A stretch of DNA of 64,000 nucleotides from UBA7672 sp040398465 (GTDB lineage Bacteria; Pseudomonadota; Alphaproteobacteria; Caulobacterales; Hyphomonadaceae): the NCBI GenBank assembly GCA_040398465.1, contig JBBAUA010000015.1, forward strand, positions 1 to 64,000. Direction: 5' to 3'. Below are positions 1-7,904 of the stretch, one piece after another. Numbering within the stretch: the first letter of the stretch is position 1; each line of letters begins with the position of its first letter. A model generated the notes under the pieces. That model saw nothing but the letters and a program-made list of their open reading frames with translations. It was not told where the DNA came from and ran no database searches. A program made the position numbers and the translations under genes.

Positions 1-2321
1 GGCGTGTAGGTGATGAGGCCCGACAGGGTCCATTCCGGTCGTTCGCCCGACTGGCGTGTACGTTCCAGTCCCGCCCTGCCCGGCACGACAGTTCCCGTCA
101 GGACCTGACCGGTTCCCTCGCGGATCTGTGTCAGACCGAAGACCGGATTGGGCTCGATGGAGTCCATTGCGGTGAAGGAGAAGTCAGCCTGGATCTGGTC
201 AAGGTCGACGGAGAGGTCGACGGTAAAGCCCGTGATCTCCTGGACCGCATTGAGGTTCACGGCAACGGACTCGCTGCTGACCAGGTTCTGCGAAGCAGCG
301 TTCGCACAGAAGGAATCTGGCGGGACGATGCTGCGACGGTTTGAATTTATGACATCGAGCGACAGTGCTCCCGTCGTTGGCGCATTTGGGCCGCCGACTG
401 CGTACTGCGTGCAGACAGCGCCGATGGCGCGATCTGCAAACTGGTTCAGGATGTCCGTCCGGAAGTAGCCCAGCTCGAGGTTATAGGTTCCGCCGAGGAT
501 TTCCCCGTCGATACCGGTACCAACGTTCATCGTCTCGACCGACTGGGGTTCAAGACCGGGATTGACGTTGGCGCTGGCGCCGTATGCGCCGATCTCGTCG
601 ATCTTGGGCGCCGAGTAGGATGTGCCGCCGGACGCGCGCGCGTAGAGACCGTAGCCGAAATCCTGACGCAGGCCTGCCTTCCAGATATCCTGGTCGCTGA
701 ACTGCGTGTTGAAGTCATGCCTGGCGGCAAGTGATCCGGACAGGCCCTCGAGCACGGGCAGGTCGAGACGGAGATCTCCGTAGACCCCTGTCGAGGACAG
801 GGTGACGTCCTGCACGCCGAACGCGGGATCCGAGAAGTCGGTGTAGCCGGTATACTGCACGCCACCGACGAGGCTGACATACTCGTTGAGCGCATAGGTC
901 GCTCGCGCGTTGACGCCGTAATCCTTGTAGCCCGAGACACGGTTGTCGGTCGTGCCGAACCCCTTCACCGGATTGCCGTCTCCGAAGCTCGTCACAGTCT
1001 CGCTGACATAGCCAATTGGTGCGCCGATCGGGAACGGGTTCTCGAGAGTGCCATAGGGCTGGCCAAAGAACGGGCTGCCCGGCACCTGGTTTACCTGCCA
1101 GCCACGTCGCGCAGACGTCGCCGAACCGTTGGAGGCGCCAAACGGGTTGGTCACGCAACCGGTCGGGAGGCCGGGTATCGTGGCTGCGAAGGCTTCATAC
1201 TGGGCCGCTGTCGTGAAGGTGGTGATTCCACGCGACCGAGCCGTCGCCTCAACGCTGGCAGGCAGATCGGTGATGCGCGGGATCCGACAAACGCTTGGCA
1301 CCAGTTCGTTGTTGCGCAGGCGCGGCTGCTGGTAGTGGGCGTCCACCTCCAGGCGGAGATCATCACTGAGCTCGTTCTTGTAGTTGGCCGTATAGATCGG
1401 GAACTCGGTGAAGTTGGGCGTGAAGACAGTGCTGGTCGGGAAGCTGTCGTGAAAATCCACCGTTGTGAAAGACGCTCCAAGGCGAAGCTCGGACGCATCG
1501 TCAATGTTCCAGAGATACTTCACGCCAAGACTGTTGAAGTCATAAGGGAAGGGCTGAAAGCCACCCAGGGCGAGCACATTCTCGCCATACGCCTCGGGAT
1601 CAAACAGCGTGTGGGCGTCGGAATGATACGACCGCCCGAACACAGTTACGCTATGGTCGCCGGCGGCATCCAGGGGGAAGCTCAAATTGCCGTAGATCTC
1701 GCGCGTCTTGAAGGAACCGGCGTAGACGCCGAGCTGCCCTTTGGTTGTGCCGTCTGGGGCCTTGGTCTTGACGCTGACAACGCCCAGACCACCGTTCGAC
1801 CCGAAATACAGGGACTGGCCACCGCGAAAAATCTCAACGCTATCGATCATACGGGGGTCGATCGCCGTCGCGGGCCAAAGGTCTTCACTGGGCGAAGAAC
1901 GATCGAAGTATGGGACCCCGTCGACAAGGAGCAGGGTGTCGCGGTCAGTGCCGCCGTCGATGCGGATGGTGAACTCGCCCTCGTCAGGCGAATAGCCGAC
2001 GTTTGCACCGCGGATGAGACCAGCCGCTGCTTCACCAAAATTCGTGAAGCCGCCCGTGGCAATCTCGGCCGACGTGATGACCTGCACTTGAGTCCCGTAC
2101 TTCACCTGCTCAAGCGCGAACTCGGTTGCCTCCGCTTCAATGCGCCCCTCGATGAAGACCACGTCATTATCGTACGTCTCCTCTTCGGGCTGCGCCCCCT
2201 TCGGGTCAGCCGGAGCCGCCTGATCTGGATTCGTTTGAGCAATGGCCATCGGCGTAAGCGATGACGTTGCGAGCAGCAGGCTCGCGAGCAGACGGATTCG
2301 TGCGACTGGTATCGGTTTCAT
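1..2321 (-). CDS. TonB-dependent outer-membrane receptor (partial, C-terminus beyond left edge)
   Basis: This frame is open from an ATG at 2321 to the window edge, about 773 codons, so the C-terminus is not visible. The first ~28 residues form a signal peptide (basic start, hydrophobic core LLASLLLATSSL, cleavage near AIAQ). A TonB plug domain follows at about residues 50-190, with the typical stretch LLLVDGVPYFD and the strand VEIFRGGQSLYFGSNG; the rest reads as beta-barrel strands. TonB receptors import iron chelates, cobalamin or oligosaccharides across the outer membrane; the substrate cannot be told here. A good ribosome site (GGAGGG) lies about 8 bases before the ATG. It sits in an island-like tract beside transposon debris, with a second receptor at 4777-6930. 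Confidence 0.88.
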   Translation of the reverse strand, partial: MKPIPVARIRLLASLLLATSSLTPMAIAQTNPDQAAPADPKGAQPEEETYDNDVVFIEGRIEAEATEFALEQVKYGTQVQVITSAEIATGGFTNFGEAAAGLIRGANVGYSPDEGEFTIRIDGGTDRDTLLLVDGVPYFDRSSPSEDLWPATAIDPRMIDSVEIFRGGQSLYFGSNGGLGVVSVKTKAPDGTTKGQLGVYAGSFKTREIYGNLSFPLDAAGDHSVTVFGRSYHSDAHTLFDPEAYGENVLALGGFQPFPYDFNSLGVKYLWNIDDASELRLGASFTTVDFHDSFPTSTVFTPNFTEFPIYTANYKNELSDDLRLEVDAHYQQPRLRNNELVPSVCRIPRITDLPASVEATARSRGITTFTTAAQYEAFAATIPGLPTGCVTNPFGASNGSATSARRGWQVNQVPGSPFFGQPYGTLENPFPIGAPIGYVSETVTSFGDGNPVKGFGTTDNRVSGYKDYGVNARATYALNEYVSLVGGVQYTGYTDFSDPAFGVQDVTLSSTGVYGDLRLDLPVLEGLSGSLAARHDFNTQFSDQDIWKAGLRQDFGYGLYARASGGTSYSAPKIDEIGAYGASANVNPGLEPQSVETMNVGTGIDGEILGGTYNLELGYFRTDILNQFADRAIGAVCTQYAVGGPNAPTTGALSLDVINSNRRSIVPPDSFCANAASQNLVSSESVAVNLNAVQEITGFTVDLSVDLDQIQADFSFTAMDSIEPNPVFGLTQIREGTGQVLTGTVVPGRAGLERTRQSGERPEWTLSGLITYT

Positions 2322-2831
2322 GCTGATCCCTCCAAGAGCAAGTAGGTTCAGACCTCCGCCTCGCGGTGGCCCGGACTTGCGTCACTCCCCCGAGCGCGCT
2401 TGACGACGCTCGAGCTAGGCGCACTCGATGACATCCCCGAGCAACATCCAAGAAGGTTCGATCACACTTTCAAAACCGTTCCGCGTAACAAGGCAGAGCT
2501 AGGCTGCTCTTTGAATGGCTTGTCGTGCGCGCTCCATCGAGAGCCTTGTCATGTGTCAGAAAGAGAAGTTTTTTCGGAGCAATCGTGACGGTCAGAGTGA
2601 CGTCACGACCGGTTCGCGCATGCTGTCGGCATGTCGTTGCAATCCGGACTCTGAGCGCTTTGTGGAGGTCCGTGCGGGTCCCGCGAAACACTGCGCAGGA
2701 CATCGGCCTTGTAACACTTCGATGTCTGCTCGCGCCCTTGGATCACGCGCCGAGAATGCCCGGCGGACCTGCGATCGCTCAGTCGTCCTGACAGAAATCG
2801 AGTATGAAGACTGATACGCATATACGCGCTT
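2322..2831. other. Intergenic tract upstream of the TonB receptor and IS3 element
   Basis: About 510 bases without a convincing gene. It should carry the promoter of the minus-strand TonB receptor close to 2330-2450. The short open frames on both strands have arginine/serine-rich translations with no recognisable domain and look like noise. The right end at 2831/2832 is the boundary with the IS3-type terminal sequence. Confidence 0.5.
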
Positions 2832-2881
2832 TGAACCGCCCCGGGTTTGTCGGAGGCCCAACTCTTTCAGAGACTGGGTCC

Positions 2882-3211
2882 ATGAGCAGGAAGCATACAG
2901 CGAAGTACCCGCCTGAGGTCCGCGCGCGAGCGGTACGTGTGGTGATGGAGCATGGGGCTGAGCACGCGTCCCGGCGGGCGGCGATCGTCTCGATTGCGGC
3001 CAAGATCGGGTGCACGGCGCAGACCCTGGACAACTGGGTGAGGCGGGCCGAACGCGATTCCGGCACACGGGCGGGTTTATCGACCGGGGAGCGCGAGCGG
3101 ATGAAGGCGTTGGAGCGTGAGGTCCGCGAGCTGCGCCAGGCCAACGAGATCCTGCGCAAGGCCAGCGCATATTTTGCTCAGGCGGAGCTCGACCGCCGGT
3201 TCAAGCCATGA
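2882..3211 (+). CDS. IS3-family transposase OrfA (helix-turn-helix protein)
   Basis: A 109-residue protein starting at MSRKHTAKYPPEVRARAVRVV. Residues ~8-60 form the OrfA helix-turn-helix (IAAKIGCTAQTLDNWVRRAE), and residues ~73-96 form a leucine-zipper-like helix (MKALEREVRELRQANEILRK), which in IS3 elements mediates pairing with OrfAB. The length and the ATGA overlap with orfB are typical. An open frame extends upstream to 2804 across the terminal repeat, but the internal ATG at 2882 matches the family start. This frame looks intact, although its partner orfB is broken. Confidence 0.9.
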   Translation: MSRKHTAKYPPEVRARAVRVVMEHGAEHASRRAAIVSIAAKIGCTAQTLDNWVRRAERDSGTRAGLSTGERERMKALEREVRELRQANEILRKASAYFAQAELDRRFKP

Positions 3212-3848
3212 TCGCTTTCATTGACGATCATCGCGCCACGTACGGGGGCGAGCCTATCAGCCGGGTTCTGCAGATCGCTCCGTCCACCTTCCATGCACAC
3301 GTTTCGCGCCGACGGCATCCTGGCAAGGCGCCGCCGGGGGTGCAGCGCGATGAGGCTTTGAAGCCTCGGATCCTTCGGGTGTTCAGCGAGAACTTCCAGG
3401 TCTATGACCTTCGCAAGGTCTGGCGTCAGCTGCTGCGCGATGGTTTTGAGGTCGCTCGTTGCACGGTCTCAAGGCTGATGAAGGCCATGGGATTGAGGGG
3501 CGTCGTCCGCGGCAATCCGCATCGCACCACGTTCAGCGACAAGGCAGCGCCTTGCCCGCTCGATCGGGTAAATCGCAACTTCAAGGGGCCGGAGGCGAAC
3601 GTACTCTGAGTCAGAGCCTCTACCTATGTCGCCACATGGCCAGGCTTCGTCTACGTCGCCTTCATCATCGACGTCTACGCTAGGAAGATTGTCGGTTGCC
3701 GCGTCAGTCGCTCGGCTGACGCTGGCTTCGTTCTCGATGCGCTCGAACAGGCGTTGCATGATCGCAGGCCGATCTCTGGCGGCGGACTCGCCTGTCACTC
3801 TGACCGCGGATCGCAATACGTTTCCATCAAGTACACCGAGCGCCTCGG
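3208..3848 (+). pseudogene. IS3-family transposase OrfB, nonsense-mutated and truncated
   Basis: The frame starts MIAFIDDHRATYGGEPISRV and contains the helix-turn-helix part of OrfB, then stops at TGA 3607-3609 after EANVL. The same frame continues without shift into typical integrase-core sequence (TYVATWPGFVYVAFIIDVYARKIVG and HSDRGSQYVSIKYTERL). The TGA sits where relatives have Trp in the segment NVLWVSDFTYV. Here the following residues read VRAST instead of VSDFT, so the first catalytic Asp is also lost. The second Asp (HSDRG) remains; the distal Glu region is missing because the gene ends at ~3848. This is a dead transposase. Confidence 0.9.
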
Positions 3849-4489
3849 CCGTGATCGAACGCGCTCATCCGGCTGGGGAACAGATAGACGCGGGGCCGCG
3901 ACGCCTTCCACCAGGCGCGCAGCTCTTCGAGCAGCAGCGGCGAGAGCTTGGCGAGGCGGTCGCGCCCGCCCTTGCCGCTCTCGATGCGCAGCACCATGCG
4001 CTCGCTGTCGATATCCGAGACCTTGATGCCGATGACCTCCGCGACCCTGAGGCCCGCGCCATAGGCGGGGCTCAGGGCTGCTCGATACTTGGGATGTTGC
4101 GCCGCCTCGATCAGGCGCGCGACCTCGTCCGGCCTCAGCACCTGGCGCAGCCTCTCTGGCTCCCGCGCCTGCGGGATCATCTGCGACGCATCGCGTTGGC
4201 CCAGGGTGACGCGGAAGAAGAACCGCAGCGCGGTGATCTGGTTGTTGACCGCGCTGGCGCCCAGGCCCGACTGGACCAGATGCAGCCGCCAGGCGCGCAC
4301 GTCCTCGTAGCTGAGCCTGTCCGGCGAGGGCCCAAAATGCCGACTGAACCTGGAGACGGCGCTCAGGTAGGCGGCCTGCGTTCGGGGCGCCGGGCGCCGG
4401 ATCGTCATGTCCTCGAGCATGCGCTGGCGCAGCGGGCTGATCGGCCCCGCAAGGCTGTTGGTGGAAATGGTGTTGGGATCGTCGGCCAT
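3827..4489 (-). pseudogene. Truncated tyrosine recombinase (XerC/D-like, IS91-associated type)
   Basis: Starting at MADDPNTISTNS (4489, ribosome site GAGGAGAG just upstream), residues ~15-105 match the SAM-like N-terminal DNA-binding domain of phage integrases (MLEDMTIRRPAPRTQAAYLSAVSRFSRHF is typical). Residues ~115-205 enter the catalytic domain and keep the first catalytic Arg region (YGAGLRVAEVIGIKVSDID). The similarity stops at VYLFPSR near 3870. The last residues, MSAFDHGRGARCT, and the stop codon come from antisense IS3 sequence. The distal R, H and Tyr needed for strand cleavage are absent. This subfamily is often found beside IS91-like transposases; that assignment is by resemblance only. 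Confidence 0.82.
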
Positions 4490-4776
4490 GGGCTCTCTCC
4501 TCGAGTGCCGTGGACAATCCACGCGCTGGAGGAGAAGGGGGCCGTCGACAAGATTACCGGCCTAGCGGCTTAGCCTACCGTGCGAGCGGTTTAGTACGAC
4601 GCCCAATTGGCGACACTCGTAATGTTCCCGTAGTCGGCGAAGGACGGGCAAGGAGATGTTCCGCCGCTGGCCGTGATGCCGTTGGCCAACCGTTAGGGCG
4701 TGGCCGAGGACGATGCGCTGGCCTACGGCTTGGTGGAAGAGTCTATCTTCGCCACCAATCTTCGGTTTGCGCAGGT
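4490..4776. other. Short non-coding tract between recombinase remnant and TonB receptor
   Basis: About 290 bases. Open frames crossing it give no recognisable protein. It probably contains the promoter of the truncated recombinase and debris of the same mobile element; I could not identify an element end or direct repeat. Confidence 0.4.
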
Positions 4777-6930
4777 CTAGAACTTGCCGCTTATCCTGAT
4801 GAACCCCCACGGACCTGTGCGAGATTCATTTATCTGCAGCAGAGCCAGGTTCCCGCTCGATCTTGGAGCATCATAGACCGCGCGCGTGTTTATGAAGGCA
4901 GTTTCCAGGATGTCGTTGACCCCGGCACGAATGTTCAAACCGAAGAACTCCTTGGTTTCAATGAACACGCTCAGGTCGTCACCTGTACGCTGGCGCTTGG
5001 ATGTCTCCCTCAGCCTGTATGACGTGGCTCCGCCGCTTTCGCCGAACGTCAGGCCGTAGCTGAATCCGTACTGAGGCACGTCCTGCCTGAACGAAACGCG
5101 CAGATTTCGGCTCAGGCCGAAGGCGTCGGAAAACTCCCGAACAACACCGGTGACAGGATCGAGCACTTCAGAGTTGCCGCTGTTGAGGTCGACGTCCAAA
5201 CGTGCGTCGGGTAGCCCCAAGTTCTTCAGAGGTATGCTCGCCTTGACGCCCAGCGACCAAGTCTCCCCTTCCCCGAGATTTCCGGGGCCATCGTAGGCCT
5301 GAAGCAGTGAGCCGCCGAGCGGAACGACAGGAACCTGATCCTGAACGTCAGAGATCTTCTCGAACGAGCCAAGAAGCGTCAGCACGCCGTCGCCCCAGAA
5401 CTTTTGTTCGAACTGCCCCCCCAGGGCCCAGACCTTCTGGGGTTCGAGGTCAGCGTTGCCGCCTGTCACTTGATCGTTCACGACCTCGACGGCCGAGACG
5501 AAGTCCCTGAAATTGAGTTGCGCGACCTCTCGCTCGAGCGACACTCGCAGCTGCTGAGTTCCGTTCGGTCGCCACGTCGCCGTGATGCCCGGCTTGGGAT
5601 ACGTGAACTCGCGTTCGGCAAACACACTGGTCGCGCTGGACAGGCGTCCTTCTTGCTTGATCTGCGAGTACTCGAACTTCAAGCTGGGTTCGAGGGTCAG
5701 CTCGGGCGAGATCTCCCAGACGTCCGAAACTTGCACTTCGCCGCGAAGTTCTTCGACAATGGTATCAGAACCTGGCGGAGTAGCATCCGCGCCGGTATTC
5801 GACGTCACTTTCCGGGTGCTATCGAGGAAATTGTAAGCCCCTTCGATTGCCACCTCGACCGTGTGCTTGTCGCCGAGCGGCCAACTCAGCGTCCCCCGGA
5901 GAATGGACTCCCCGCTCGTGTCGTTCGATTGTACCTGGACCGACCTGCTGAAGGATCCCGAGCCAGCATAGAAACCGAAAAGGCTGTCGCTTGTGCTCTC
6001 GGACCGTTGATGCAGGGCGATGAGCTTCGTCATGCCGCTACCCAACTGGAACTGAAGGTCGCCGTTCAGCGAGTAGGTTTCCGTCTCAGAGGAGCTTTCG
6101 TTTGTTTCAAGCCGGGAGACTGGGCCAGCAAAGCTTGGAGAGGACACTTCGGTGAAGCTGCTGCCATTGCTGTCGGTCGCGTTGAAGGAGCCGTTCAGGT
6201 TTAACTTGCCCCAGTCGAGTGACCGCTGGAACTCAAAAGCTGGCTCAAGACTCTGCGTGTCGTTCAGCGAGAGCCCCGCATGCTGCTCGAATAGATTGAG
6301 CGAGCTGTCGTAATAGGCGCGCCTCCCGAAACTGCGCGGCGAAGAGCCAGGCCCGCCCCGACCGGAGTTGGGGCTTCCGGCCTCGACGGAAAGTGTAAGG
6401 GTTCCGTCGAAGGCTGGAAGGGTGGTTGTGACGTCTGTCGATCCGCTGATCCTGCCGTCTTGGTAGCGGCGCCCAACGACTTGCCAGTTTCCCGAGACGG
6501 GGACTTCGACAGACTTCACGATGACATTTGCGACTTTGGTCTGCCCCCGCATGTCGAGCTTCGCCGAAGAACCCGTCACGATTTCAATTCGCAGGACATT
6601 GGCCACCGGGATCCTGGCCAGTACGTCGCCCAGGCCGCCTTTGGTGGATGGGCGCTGTCCATTGATGAGCACATTGCCCGCTGCACCACCAAACCCGCGA
6701 ACCCTATCACCGTCATCAACCGCAAATCCTGGCAGTTGACGCACCATGTCTTCCGCTGTCGCCGGATTGAACCTGGCGAAGTAGGAGGGCTCGAATACCT
6801 CGACATCTGACGCCGTAGCGGCCGTTTGGGCGCCGGCTTGTGAGGCCATTATGGCGGCCATGCTGGCCAAGCCTGATACTCGAAAGACCATACGCGCGGT
6901 GTCCCAGCTATGGATATCCACTAGCGACAA
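4777..6930 (-). CDS. TonB-dependent receptor
   Basis: A 717-residue outer-membrane receptor. The listed start is TTG at 6930; an ATG at 6891 (MVFRVSGLASMAAIMASQAGAQ) gives a cleaner signal peptide and is an equally good choice. The plug domain lies at about residues 45-140 (AEDMVRQLPGF, NVLINGQRPSTKGG, VLRIEIVTGSSAKLDMRG). The remainder is a barrel of alternating strands ending in the terminal aromatic FIRISGKF expected for BAM insertion. The NGQRPS-type plug resembles the outer-membrane beta-barrel receptors common in Caulobacterales and Sphingomonadales. No substrate gene is linked. Its 3' end abuts mobile-element debris. Confidence 0.88.
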   Translation of the reverse strand: MSLVDIHSWDTARMVFRVSGLASMAAIMASQAGAQTAATASDVEVFEPSYFARFNPATAEDMVRQLPGFAVDDGDRVRGFGGAAGNVLINGQRPSTKGGLGDVLARIPVANVLRIEIVTGSSAKLDMRGQTKVANVIVKSVEVPVSGNWQVVGRRYQDGRISGSTDVTTTLPAFDGTLTLSVEAGSPNSGRGGPGSSPRSFGRRAYYDSSLNLFEQHAGLSLNDTQSLEPAFEFQRSLDWGKLNLNGSFNATDSNGSSFTEVSSPSFAGPVSRLETNESSSETETYSLNGDLQFQLGSGMTKLIALHQRSESTSDSLFGFYAGSGSFSRSVQVQSNDTSGESILRGTLSWPLGDKHTVEVAIEGAYNFLDSTRKVTSNTGADATPPGSDTIVEELRGEVQVSDVWEISPELTLEPSLKFEYSQIKQEGRLSSATSVFAEREFTYPKPGITATWRPNGTQQLRVSLEREVAQLNFRDFVSAVEVVNDQVTGGNADLEPQKVWALGGQFEQKFWGDGVLTLLGSFEKISDVQDQVPVVPLGGSLLQAYDGPGNLGEGETWSLGVKASIPLKNLGLPDARLDVDLNSGNSEVLDPVTGVVREFSDAFGLSRNLRVSFRQDVPQYGFSYGLTFGESGGATSYRLRETSKRQRTGDDLSVFIETKEFFGLNIRAGVNDILETAFINTRAVYDAPRSSGNLALLQINESRTGPWGFIRISGKF

Positions 6931-7408
6931 ACAGACTTCATCTTCAATAGCTACGCGGATTGGTGCCGCAGCCGTGATGGCGGGATAGCGCTAGTTCGTA
7001 GCAGGCTAAACACCGCCACCTCGTCCAGTTCGCAATGACGCCACTGTCCTGCGGAAATGCAGCGGCAGCTCTTTGGCAAACTTGGAACTGAAACACCGGC
7101 CTTGATGCGCCGCCCGCTCGATACCCATCCGGAGGAGCCACCGATTACGTGGGTCGGCCCGATGAAAACAACAGTACAACCATCAGGCGGCGGCCGGGAA
7201 GGATTGACCTGCCCCAAGGCTGTCGGCCTGCTGTTTGCGGAGATGACGGTGGTTGCAAAAGGGGCCCCGACCCCCTGCCCTTCTGGCATTGTGGCCAGTA
7301 GCAGGGTCGCGGGTTAACCGCCGTTCCCCGCGGCCATTCAATCAGGCGGGACCTCGCCCATAAGCAGCCACTGAGATCCTGCGATTGGACCGAAAAACCT
7401 GGGGCAGG
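6931..7408. other. Non-coding or decayed tract between TonB receptor and integrase remnant
   Basis: About 480 bases with no supportable gene. Both strands have open frames of 60-110 codons, but their translations are rich in Pro, Ser and Arg and match no family I recognise. The left part should contain the promoter of the receptor at 6930. The sequence just downstream of the integrase stop (7409) does not continue into integrase in any frame, which fits deletion inside the former island. Confidence 0.4.
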
Positions 7409-7666
7409 TCACTCCGCCAGCGTGATCCCGTCGCGACCGTATTGGCCAATGGTGAGCGTCTCGCGTCTCCCGTGCAACCGGTAATCGAGCCGGAAGACGA
7501 TGGTGCCCGTGGTTTTGACCAGGGCATACATACCGTCACGGGCATAGACGTCGGACGTTTTGTCCGGTTTTTTCAGGTGCTTGGGTGCAGTGTCTGTCAG
7601 TGTTTTCCGCTCCTTGTTGGATACGGAGAGGCAGAAAAACGGGGCTGAAAGACCGTCAGAACTCAC
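7409..7666 (-). pseudogene. P4-type tyrosine integrase, N-terminal fragment
   Basis: An 85-codon frame whose residues ~22-85 match the N-terminal arm-binding domain (DUF4102) of P4-like integrases: TLTDTAPKHLKKPDKTSDVYARDGMYALVKTTGTIVFRLDYRLHGRRETLTIGQY is the classic pattern (given here as a description of the 22-76 stretch: T-D-T-A, then K/D-x-Y, then L-x-V, then the GRRETLTIGQYG strand). It ends ITLAE followed by a stop, where relatives continue LAEAR into the core and catalytic domains. Nothing downstream restores the frame. It lies 239 bases from the 3' end of guaA, the place expected for an island integrase. Confidence 0.75.
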
Positions 7667-7904
7667 CTAGCCGCTTTGTTTCACAGTGTATTTCGGTCGA
7701 AACGTGCGGAAATGGCGGGAAACGGGCATGACGGTGCGGGGATCAATCGGCTTGCGCCGATGCCGCCACGCCGTCGCGAGTACCGTCAGGCCGTCACGCT
7801 GCCCGGCGGAAGGCGGCGATACATATCGATTGGATTTCTAATGGAGTTTCAGAGCTCTAGGCGGGATCGCCGATAGACGGCGACCTACCGGAAAGAGCTC
7901 TGAA
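7667..7904. other. Former attachment flank between integrase remnant and guaA
   Basis: About 238 bases with no credible gene. In P4-like islands this interval between the att site and int carries the integrase promoter and arm-type binding sites. It contains the hairpin-forming inverted repeat described separately. No second copy of the guaA 3'-end sequence is visible elsewhere in the window, so an attachment-site pair cannot be shown. Confidence 0.4.
7850..7902. repeat. Inverted repeat just downstream of guaA
   Basis: Arms CAGAGCTCT (7850-7858) and AGAGCTCTG (7894-7902) pair perfectly, and an inner imperfect stem GGATCGCC/GGCGACCT can extend it. Because AGAGCTCT is itself a palindrome, the two arms are also direct repeats. 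It starts three bases beyond the guaA stop codon, so it may act as a transcription terminator without a clear U tract, or be part of the att region of the lost island. Confidence 0.5.

Larger units (their letters stand above)
2832..3848 (+). mobile_element. Truncated IS3-family insertion sequence
   Basis: The left end begins with TGAACCGCCCCGGGTTTG at 2832, of the TG-starting terminal-repeat type used by many IS3-family elements in proteobacteria. Two overlapping frames follow in the usual orfA/orfB layout (ATGA overlap at 3208-3211). Similarity to IS3 OrfB stops near 3848, before the third catalytic acidic residue (the final E of DDE), and the sequence then passes directly into a tyrosine recombinase remnant on the other strand. 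No right terminal repeat is visible, so the copy cannot move by itself. Confidence 0.85.

Noticed and set aside
3607..3609. The TGA in orfB as a selenocysteine or readthrough codon
   Set aside because: The following residues have also lost the catalytic Asp and the gene is truncated, so decay is the simpler explanation.
4510..5022. A plus-strand frame of 170 codons across the recombinase/TonB boundary
   Set aside because: It is mostly antisense to the TonB receptor and shows no domain.
7057..7317. Frames of 60-110 codons on both strands between the TonB receptor and the integrase remnant
   Set aside because: Low-complexity translations, no ribosome site, no family resemblance.
7676..7876. 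A 66-codon plus-strand frame next to guaA
   Set aside because: Arg-rich with no known relatives; it overlaps the hairpin region and has no ribosome site.
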